A stretch of 64,000 nucleotides of DNA, from positions 620,001 to 684,000 of the forward strand of contig NZ_CP126242.1 in NCBI RefSeq assembly GCF_030142045.1, in the 5' to 3' direction. The notes under the pieces are model-generated. The model made no database searches, was not told the DNA's origin, and saw only the letters and a list, made by a program, of their open reading frames with translations. The position numbers were made by a program, and so were the translations under genes. This DNA comes from Arthrobacter sp. zg-Y919 (GTDB lineage Bacteria > Actinomycetota > Actinomycetes > Actinomycetales > Micrococcaceae). This document shows, piece by piece, positions 58,436 through 64,000 of the stretch (position 1 is its first letter; each line of letters starts with the position of its first letter).

Positions 58436-58455
58436 GATTACCGGGGAAGGTAATC
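58436..58455. promoter_or_regulatory. Inverted repeat in divergent promoter region, possible operator
   Basis: GATTACC-GGGGAA-GGTAATC, perfect 7-bp arms, between the nucleoside hydrolase gene (start 58408) and the FAD oxidoreductase gene (start 58492). Confidence 0.5.
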
Positions 58456-58491
58456 AAAGAACACTGCCATTCTTCATGAAGGAGACAATCC

Positions 58492-59622
58492 ATGTCACAG
58501 GCGCCGCTCCCTCCCGCCAGCGTTGCCGTCCTGGGCGGCGGGGTCCTGGGACTGTCCACCGCGGTCCAGCTGCTGCGCGGCGGGGCGGACGTGCTGCTGG
58601 TGACGGAAGCGGAGGTGGGCAGCGGGGCGTCCGGGCGCTCGCTGTCCTGGCTGAACGCGGGCGGCGGCTACGGCGAGGACTATTACCGGCTGCGGATGGC
58701 CGGCATCGACCGCTACCGCACCCTCCTGGCGCAGCACCCCTGCGTCGACTGGCTCGCCTTCGACGGAGGCCTGTACTGGGACGATGACCCGTTCACCGTC
58801 GTCGAGCGGCACAACACCCAGTCCCGGCAGGGCTACGACGCCCGGATGCTGGAGCGCGAGGACGTGCCGGGTTTCGTGCCCGGTGTTGACCCGGGCGTGC
58901 TGCCGCACCGGGTGCTGGCCAACCCGGGCGAGGGCTGGGTGTCCCTGCCGCACCTGGTCCGTCACCTGGCCGGGGAATTCACGCTGCGCGGCGGCACCCT
59001 GATTGAGCACGCAGGGCTGTGCACGGTGACCCGCGGAGCCGACGACGACGGCGTGCGGGCACGCGGGCTGCGCACTGCCGGCGGGGAGGAATACGCCGCC
59101 GACGCCGTCGTCGTTGCCTGCGGGGCAGGCATCCCGGCTGTCCTCGCCGCGGCTGGCATCGACCTGCCCGACGCGTCGGATCCGGCGATGCTGGTGATCA
59201 GCGAACCCGTGGAGCACGGGCTGCGTGCAGTGCTGAACACCCCGCGGATTTCGCTGCGCCCGCATCCCGGCGGGCGGCTGGCGATGGATTCCACCTGGTA
59301 TCTGGACCGGGTGCAGCGCCGGAGGGATGGTGGCTGGGACGTGGACCCGGAGGTACCGGTGGAACTGGCAGCCGAGGCAAGCCGCGTGCTCGCGGGACAC
59401 CCCGAGGTGGTGCCGCAAAGCTGGCACCCCGGACTGAAGCCGGTGCCGGGAGATGGTGAGCCGGTGCTCGGTGAACTGGACGCACTGCCCGGCTGCTGGG
59501 CCGTTTTTACGCATTCCGGGGCAACGCTGGGACTGATTGCCGGAGAGCTGGTGGCCGGGGAGATCCTGACGGGCCGCCGGTATCCGTTGCTGGAACCGTT
59601 CCGGGCGGAACGTTTCCGCTAA
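58492..59622 (+). CDS. FAD-dependent oxidoreductase (DAO family)
   Basis: A 376-residue flavoenzyme of the D-amino-acid oxidase/glycine oxidase superfamily. The FAD-binding Rossmann motif is VAVLGGGVLGLSTAVQLLRG, followed by ASGRSLSWLNAGGGYGEDYY. DAVVVACGAGIPAVLAAAG is the second FAD contact, and VFTHSGATLGLIAGELVAGE near the end is the C-terminal flavin loop. Substrate likely an amine or amino acid. ATG 58492 has AAGGAG 8 bases upstream. It is a single-gene unit diverging from the nucleoside hydrolase; both may share an operator. Confidence 0.9.
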   Translation: MSQAPLPPASVAVLGGGVLGLSTAVQLLRGGADVLLVTEAEVGSGASGRSLSWLNAGGGYGEDYYRLRMAGIDRYRTLLAQHPCVDWLAFDGGLYWDDDPFTVVERHNTQSRQGYDARMLEREDVPGFVPGVDPGVLPHRVLANPGEGWVSLPHLVRHLAGEFTLRGGTLIEHAGLCTVTRGADDDGVRARGLRTAGGEEYAADAVVVACGAGIPAVLAAAGIDLPDASDPAMLVISEPVEHGLRAVLNTPRISLRPHPGGRLAMDSTWYLDRVQRRRDGGWDVDPEVPVELAAEASRVLAGHPEVVPQSWHPGLKPVPGDGEPVLGELDALPGCWAVFTHSGATLGLIAGELVAGEILTGRRYPLLEPFRAERFR

Positions 59623-59664
59623 ACCGGCTGTGTTTCCGCTAGCTGGCAGCCCTGGCCGACGGGC

Positions 59665-59690
59665 CTATTTCGACGGTGCTATTTCGACGG
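59665..59690. repeat. Short tandem direct repeat at the 3' end of xylR
   Basis: CTATTTCGACGG occurs at 59665-59676 and 59679-59690 (period 14). The second copy contains the xylR stop codon, so the last codons and stop are duplicated in the 3' flank. Confidence 0.6.
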
Positions 59691-60863
59691 CGCAGCCAGC
59701 ACCGGAGCGAAGGCCAGCTCAGCGGCACCGACCAGCAGCAGTTCCGAGCGCAGCGCGGCCCGGCGCAGCTGCACCCGCTGGCCCAGGCCGGCCATCGACT
59801 CTGCGGCAACGGCGTCGACCAGGCGCTGCTGGTTGGCCGCAAACAAGGTGCCGAGAAAACCGCCCAGGACGATGGCTTCCGGGTTGAAGATATTCACGAA
59901 GTTCGTCAGTGCCACCGCAAGCTGGTCCAGCTGCCGGTCCACCTCTGCACGGACTTCGGCGGTCTGCGGCTGTTCCATTGCGGCATCGAGCGTGTCCTGG
60001 TCGGCCCGGTCCAGCCCGAGCACGTCCAGCAGCCGGTCAAGGTTCACTTCGGTTTCCAGGCAGCCGCGGCGCCCGCAGTGGCAGGGTTCGCCGCCGCTGC
60101 GGACCAGGGTGTGGCCGAGTTCGCCCGCATAGCCGTCCGCTCCGCGCAGCGGTACGCCGGCAACGATGATTCCGCCGCCGATCCCGCTGGCACTGCCGTT
60201 GAGGTAGACGGCATTCCCGGTGTCAACGGCGGCACCGAAGAGGCTTTCCGCCACCGACCCCAGTGTGGCGTCATTGCCGGCGAAGACCGGCAGGTCCAGC
60301 GCCTGGGACAGGGGAGCGGCGAGGGGTTCGTTCCGCCAGCCCAGGTGCGGGGCCAGCAGTACGTGTCCGTCGGAGGTGCGGGTTAGTCCGGGCACGGCCA
60401 CCCCTACGCCGGTGATCCGGTCCATGGCGGCCAGTTCCGGGGCCATGCCCGCCAGCACGGCACGGGTGATGCTGACCGTTTCCTCCACGCTCGGCGGGGT
60501 GAGGGTGTCATGGCGGACCCGGCGGTGCACCCGGCCGCCTAGACCCACCAGCCCCACGGTCACGGCGTCGACGTCGGGGTGGACCACCACGGCGGCCACC
60601 CGTTCGTTGGGGTGGACCAGCGGACTCGGGCGGCCGACCCGGCCGGCGGGGGGATCGGTTTCATAGGCCAACCCCAATGAGGTGAGATCGGCTGTCAGTG
60701 TTCCCACGGTGGAGCGGTTGAAGCCGGTGAGCCGGGTCAGGTCCGCCCGGGACAGCGGGCCGCTGCGGTGCAGGAGGGTCAGGATGCGGGAAAGGCTGGT
60801 GGACCTGTCGGTACCGCGCCCTGCCGGGGCCGGGGCGGGGGCGCTGAGGATGCCGCTGTCCAC
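59679..60863 (-). CDS. xylR: ROK-family xylose repressor
   Basis: A 394-residue ROK repressor. The winged helix (SRILTLLHRSGPLSRADLTR, TGFNRSTVGTLTADLTSLGL) is N-terminal; the ROK domain has GSASGIGGGIIVAGVPLRGA, GELGHT and the zinc motif CHCGRRGCLE. It diverges from xylA and two sites matching the Bacillus XylR operator half-sites lie in between, so the function is well supported. GTG start 60863; a GGAAGGAAA ribosome site is 10 bases upstream. Xylose (or glucose-derived competition) would be the effector. Confidence 0.9.
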   Translation of the reverse strand: MDSGILSAPAPAPAGRGTDRSTSLSRILTLLHRSGPLSRADLTRLTGFNRSTVGTLTADLTSLGLAYETDPPAGRVGRPSPLVHPNERVAAVVVHPDVDAVTVGLVGLGGRVHRRVRHDTLTPPSVEETVSITRAVLAGMAPELAAMDRITGVGVAVPGLTRTSDGHVLLAPHLGWRNEPLAAPLSQALDLPVFAGNDATLGSVAESLFGAAVDTGNAVYLNGSASGIGGGIIVAGVPLRGADGYAGELGHTLVRSGGEPCHCGRRGCLETEVNLDRLLDVLGLDRADQDTLDAAMEQPQTAEVRAEVDRQLDQLAVALTNFVNIFNPEAIVLGGFLGTLFAANQQRLVDAVAAESMAGLGQRVQLRRAALRSELLLVGAAELAFAPVLAAPSK

Positions 60864-60921
60864 GTCTCGTGTTTCCTTCCCGGTAGCTCGTTCCCTTCAG
60901 CCTACCCGGCGTCGGACGCGC

Positions 60922-60942
60922 TTAGTTGAAGGTGGCAACAAA
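60922..60942. promoter_or_regulatory. XylR operator candidate 1
   Basis: TTAGTTG-N7-CAACAAA, continuing into CCTAA. It closely matches the Bacillus subtilis xyl operator (TTAGTTT...AACAAACTAA, from memory). It is 59 bases upstream of the xylR start codon. Confidence 0.7.
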
Positions 60943-60999
60943 CCTAATTTGATCCAGCGGTGGAGGTTGGCGAATCCGCGGAGTCGGGCCGGAAAACCA

Positions 61000-61028
61000 T
61001 TGACACGCTCGCACTGCACCAATATGTT
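61000..61028 (+). promoter_or_regulatory. xylA promoter
   Basis: TTGACA (61000-61005), 17-base spacer, TATGTT (61023-61028): a near-consensus housekeeping promoter. Transcription would start near 61035, 28 bases before ATG 61063. Confidence 0.8.
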
Positions 61029-61043
61029 GTTGATTCCAACTAA
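61025..61043. promoter_or_regulatory. XylR operator candidate 2, overlapping the -10 box
   Basis: TGTTGTTG-ATTC-CAACTAA; on the minus strand it reads TTAGTTG...CAACAACA, like site 1 with a shorter centre. It covers the -10 element and start point, so binding should block xylA transcription. Confidence 0.65.
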
Positions 61044-61062
61044 TTCGTGATCTGGAGTTCCC

Positions 61063-62250
61063 ATGACAATGACGCCATCGCCTTCCGACCGTTTTACCTT
61101 CGGCCTCTGGACCATCGGCTGGACCGGAACGGACCCCTTCGGCACTCCCACCCGCGCGGCCCTGGATCCGATCAAGGGCATGCATAAGCTCGCCGAACTC
61201 GGCGCCTACGGGGTGACCTTCCACGACAATGACCTCGTTCCCTTTGACGCCACGGCGCAGGAACGGGACCTCATCCTCAAGAACTTCACCAATGCCCTGG
61301 CCGAAACCGGCCTGAAGGCACCCATGGTGACCACCAACCTGTTCAGCCATCCGGTCTTCAAGGACGGCGGCCTGACCTCCAATGACCGCTCGGTCCGCCG
61401 GTTCGCGCTGCGCAAGGTCCTGCGCAACATCGACCTCGCCGCGGAGCTTGGCGCGGAAACCTTCGTGATGTGGGGCGGCCGTGAAGGCAGCGAATACGAC
61501 GGTTCCAAGGACTTCGCCGCCGCTTTCGACCGGATGCGTGAGGGTATCGACACCGCCGCCGGCTATATCAAGGACAAGGGCTACGGGCTGCGCATTGCCA
61601 TCGAGCCCAAGCCCAACGAGCCGCGTGGCGACATTTTCCTACCCACCATCGGGCACGGGCTGGCGTTCATTGCCCAGCTTGAGCACGGCGATATTGTCGG
61701 CCTGAACCCGGAGACCGGGCACGAGCAGATGGCCGGGCTGAACTTCACCCACGGCATCGCCCAGGCCCTGTGGTCCGGCAAGCTGTTCCACATCGACCTC
61801 AACGGGCAGAAGTCGATCAAGTTCGACCAGGACCTGGTCTTCGGCCATGGCGACCTCACTAGCGCGTTCTTCACCGTGGACCTGCTGGAAAACGGCTTCC
61901 CGAACGGCGGCCCGCGCTACGAAGGCCCCCGCCACTTCGACTACAAGCCTTCCCGAACCGAGGGCTACGCCGGCGTATGGGAATCCGCCAAGGCCAACAT
62001 GGACATGTACCTGCTGCTCAAGGAACGCGCGCTGGCCTTCCGTGCCGATCCCGACGTGCAGGAAGCACTGCAGTACGCGGGCATTGCCGAGTTGGCTTCG
62101 CCCACGCTGGCTGCGGGCGAATCGGTCACGGACCTGCTCGCGGATGCCTCCTCCTTTGAGGACTTCAACGCCGACGCTGCTGCGGAGCGCGACTTCGGTT
62201 TCGTTCGGCTGAACCAGTTGGCGCTGGAACACCTGATGGGTGCCCGCTAG
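61063..62250 (+). CDS. xylA: Xylose isomerase
   Basis: A 395-residue class I (short, actinobacterial) xylose isomerase converting D-xylose to D-xylulose. [14 protein letters not shown] holds the ring-opening His and its Asp partner. [11 protein letters not shown] has the metal Glu and catalytic Lys, [14 protein letters not shown] the second metal Glu and His, and [20 protein letters not shown] the remaining metal Asp residues. TGGAG lies before ATG 61063. It heads the operon xylA-xylB-galM controlled by the divergent XylR. Length and motifs match the glucose-isomerase enzymes of Streptomyces and Arthrobacter. Confidence 0.96.
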   Translation: MTMTPSPSDRFTFGLWTIGWTGTDPFGTPTRAALDPIKGMHKLAELGAYGVTFHDNDLVPFDATAQERDLILKNFTNALAETGLKAPMVTTNLFSHPVFKDGGLTSNDRSVRRFALRKVLRNIDLAAELGAETFVMWGGREGSEYDGSKDFAAAFDRMREGIDTAAGYIKDKGYGLRIAIEPKPNEPRGDIFLPTIGHGLAFIAQLEHGDIVGLNPETGHEQMAGLNFTHGIAQALWSGKLFHIDLNGQKSIKFDQDLVFGHGDLTSAFFTVDLLENGFPNGGPRYEGPRHFDYKPSRTEGYAGVWESAKANMDMYLLLKERALAFRADPDVQEALQYAGIAELASPTLAAGESVTDLLADASSFEDFNADAAAERDFGFVRLNQLALEHLMGAR

Positions 62251-62300
62251 GCTACCTGCGCACGGGACACCCAGCGCCACCACCAGCACCGATTCGTGCA

Positions 62301-62330
62301 CTGCCGGCTCTTCCGGGGGAGAGCCGGCAG
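62301..62330 (+). repeat. Stable hairpin between xylA and xylB
   Basis: CTGCCGGCTCT (62301-62311), 8-base loop, AGAGCCGGCAG (62320-62330); perfect 11-bp stem, no T tract. It may protect the 3' end of xylA mRNA or reduce read-through into xylB. Confidence 0.75.
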
Positions 62331-62353
62331 CAGCACCCGTTGAAAGGCCCGTT

Positions 62354-63775
62354 ATGCCGCTCGTTGCCGGAGTCGACAGTTCCACCCAGTCCTGCAAGAT
62401 CGTCATCCGCGACGCGCAGACCGGGGCCTTACTGCGCGAGGGCACCGCCCGCCACCCTGCCGGCACAGAGGTCGACCCGGAAGCGTGGTGGTCAGCGTTT
62501 CGAGAAGCCGCCGCCGCTGCCGGTGGACTGGACGACGTCGACGCCGTCTCCGTGGGCGGGCAGCAGCACGGCATGGTCTGCCTGGATGAGACCGGCGCCG
62601 TCATCCGGCCGGCCCTGCTCTGGAACGATGTCCGGTCCGCGGCCGCAGCGGACAAGCTGATCGCCGACGCCGGTCCCGACGGCGCCCGGTACTGGGCCGA
62701 CACCACGGGGACGGTTCCGGTCGCCTCGATTACGGCGGCGAAACTGCGCTGGCTGGCGGAAAACGAACCGGAGAACGCTGCCCGTACTGCCGCTGTCTGC
62801 CTGCCGCATGACTGGTTGAGCTGGCGTCTGGCCGGCTTCGGCCCCGGCAGCGGCGCGGAAGGGCTGGCGGCACTGACCACCGATCGGTCCGATGCTTCCG
62901 GCACCGGCTACTGGTCCCCATCCACGGGGGAGTACCTGCCCGAGGTACTGGAACAAACGCTCGGCCATGTGCCTCAGCTGCCGCGGGTGCTCGGCCCGCT
63001 CGAAGCGGGCGGCCGCACTCCAGCCGGTGCGCTGATCGGTCCCGGTGCAGGGGACAACGCCGCTGCCGGACTTGGTGTTGCCGCCGGAGTGGGGGATGTC
63101 GTGGTCTCCATCGGCACCTCCGGTACCGTGTTCGCCGTCGTCGACTCCCCGGCGTCGGACGCCACCGGACTCGTGGCCGGTTTTGCCGACGCCACCGGCC
63201 ACTTCCTGCCGCTGACCGCCACCCTGAACGCCTCCCGCGTGCTGGACGCGACCGCGGCCCTGCTGGGGGTGGATCTGAATGAACTGACCCGGCTCGCCCT
63301 TTCCGCTCCGGCCGGTGCCGGCGGACTGGTGATGGTGCCCTACTTCGAGGGCGAACGCACCCCCAACCTTCCGGACGCCACCGGTTCCCTGCACGGCATG
63401 ACCCTGCAGAACTTCACCTCCGCCAACCTGGCCCGTGCCGCCGTCGAGGCTGTGGCGTGTTCCCTAGCCGACGGTTTTGCGGCCTTGAAGAACACAGGAG
63501 TCACCGCGCAGCACGTGATCCTGGTTGGCGGTGCTGCCCGGTCCGAAGCGGTCCAGCAGGCCATCGCTGCAATCTTCGAACTTCCCGTCACCGTGCCGCG
63601 TCCGGGGGAGTACGTGGCCGACGGCGCCGCCCGGCAGGCCGCTGCCGTCCTCACCGGCGCGTGGCCTGAGTGGAGCGACAGCGCTTCCGTGGTGGTGACG
63701 GCCGATCCCACTCCCGAAGTGCTGCACCGCTACCGGCAGGCTGCCAGACGTCCAGCGCTTCCGGCTGCCCGATAG
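62354..63775 (+). CDS. xylB: Xylulokinase
   Basis: A 473-residue FGGY-family kinase phosphorylating D-xylulose to xylulose 5-phosphate for the pentose phosphate pathway. The N-terminal phosphate loop is [36 protein letters not shown] includes the substrate-contact Gln-His. [16 protein letters not shown] carries the catalytic Asp. [14 protein letters not shown] is the adenosine-region loop, and [16 protein letters not shown] the C-terminal ATP motif. ATG 62354 has AAAGG upstream; the longer frame overlaps the end of xylA. About 100 bases from xylA with a hairpin between. Confidence 0.95.
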   Translation: MPLVAGVDSSTQSCKIVIRDAQTGALLREGTARHPAGTEVDPEAWWSAFREAAAAAGGLDDVDAVSVGGQQHGMVCLDETGAVIRPALLWNDVRSAAAADKLIADAGPDGARYWADTTGTVPVASITAAKLRWLAENEPENAARTAAVCLPHDWLSWRLAGFGPGSGAEGLAALTTDRSDASGTGYWSPSTGEYLPEVLEQTLGHVPQLPRVLGPLEAGGRTPAGALIGPGAGDNAAAGLGVAAGVGDVVVSIGTSGTVFAVVDSPASDATGLVAGFADATGHFLPLTATLNASRVLDATAALLGVDLNELTRLALSAPAGAGGLVMVPYFEGERTPNLPDATGSLHGMTLQNFTSANLARAAVEAVACSLADGFAALKNTGVTAQHVILVGGAARSEAVQQAIAAIFELPVTVPRPGEYVADGAARQAAAVLTGAWPEWSDSASVVVTADPTPEVLHRYRQAARRPALPAAR

Positions 63776-63778
63776 GAT
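63773..63778 (+). promoter_or_regulatory. Putative -10 box for a leaderless aldose epimerase transcript
   Basis: TAGGAT overlaps the xylB stop codon and lies 6 bases before ATG 63785. There is no Shine-Dalgarno sequence. Confidence 0.4.
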
Positions 63779-63784
63779 CGGCCC

Positions 63785-64000
63785 ATGACAACTTCCTTCG
63801 GCCCCAACGGGCGTCCTGTCTCCCTTGCGGCCGGAGATTACCGGGCCACCATCCTGCCCGTGGGTGCCACGCTCGCCGGACTGACCCATGGCGGCCGGGA
63901 CGTTGTGCTGCCGCTCGCCGTGGATGAAATTCCGCAGGCCTTTTCCGGCAAGGTGCTAATGCCCTGGCCGAACCGAGTTGTCGGCGGCCGCTACACGTTC
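63785..64000 (+). CDS. Aldose 1-epimerase family protein (3' end outside window)
   Basis: The first 72 residues of a galactose mutarotase-like protein. LAAGDYRATILPVGATLAGL is the N-terminal strand pair and PWPNRVVGGRYTF the substrate-binding Asn-Arg loop (NRIxxGxY/F in GalM). Such enzymes interconvert alpha and beta anomers of aldoses, feeding the isomerase XylA with the right anomer. The gene starts 9 bases after the xylB stop and belongs to the xylose operon, possibly with its own promoter. The rest of the gene lies beyond the window. Confidence 0.88.
   Translation, partial: MTTSFGPNGRPVSLAAGDYRATILPVGATLAGLTHGGRDVVLPLAVDEIPQAFSGKVLMPWPNRVVGGRYTF

Overview
The window is high-GC DNA with actinobacterial gene families and signals (ROK and LacI sugar regulators, CUT1 sugar transport operons without their own ATPase, a SigK/RskA pair, class F sortase, RskA-type anti-sigma factor, GTG/TTG starts, many apparently leaderless genes). 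The best guess is an Arthrobacter-like member of the Micrococcaceae. No rRNA, tRNA or CRISPR array was seen.

Layout. 1-8.1 kb: a sugar/polyol locus. The 3' end of one CUT2 permease gene is followed by a leftward operon (binding protein, Gfo/Idh/MocA dehydrogenase, sugar-phosphate isomerase/epimerase) that diverges from a rightward operon (ATPase, permease, ROK regulator). 8.2-10.6 kb: an Ltp-repeat membrane protein diverging from an SGNH hydrolase. 10.6-17.3 kb: a lower-GC defence island with Vsr endonuclease, an unidentified CorA-like membrane protein, a MvaI/BcnI-family restriction enzyme and a cytosine-5 methyltransferase. Next to these lie wrecked pieces of a DUF1998 helicase-type protein and a PD-(D/E)XK-like protein. 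17.3-25.4 kb: a lipoprotein, a small membrane protein, arginine deiminase plus antiporter, a serine hydrolase and a two-component system. 25.4-31.9 kb: a LacI-controlled oligosaccharide operon (CUT1 binding protein, two permeases, clan GH-J hydrolase, EstB-like esterase). 31.9-40.9 kb: MFS/TetR pair, two uncharacterised proteins, glutaryl-CoA-dehydrogenase-like enzyme, thiolase, a DUF4352-like protein, a VOC protein, and a frameshifted azoreductase facing its HxlR regulator.

40.9-52.0 kb is one leftward 11-kb Ter stress operon: DUF475/TerC-like membrane protein, three TerD paralogues, TelA, a further TerD protein, two uncharacterised proteins, a CitE-like lyase, a double phosphoribosyltransferase fusion (TRSP/StiP type) and a HAD phosphatase. 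Nearly all junctions are overlapping or very tight. This matches the Ter-linked pathway predicted to make a nucleoside-like metabolite. 52.3-56.4 kb: an LRV-like small protein, then anti-sigma factor RskA with SigK, diverging from a secreted CHRD-type protein and a class F sortase. Matching SigK-like promoter elements are present on both sides of the divergent region. 56.5-64 kb: enoyl-CoA hydratase, nucleoside hydrolase, FAD oxidoreductase, then the xylose locus (ROK repressor XylR, xylA, xylB, start of an aldose 1-epimerase gene) with recognisable XylR operators and a TTGACA-N17-TATGTT promoter.

The points most worth following up are the restriction-modification-repair island with its unknown membrane protein, the Ter operon with its fusion enzyme and an EF-hand-like loop in its membrane protein, the SigK divergent promoter pair, and a set of eight genes with a TANNNT hexamer 6-7 bases before the start codon.
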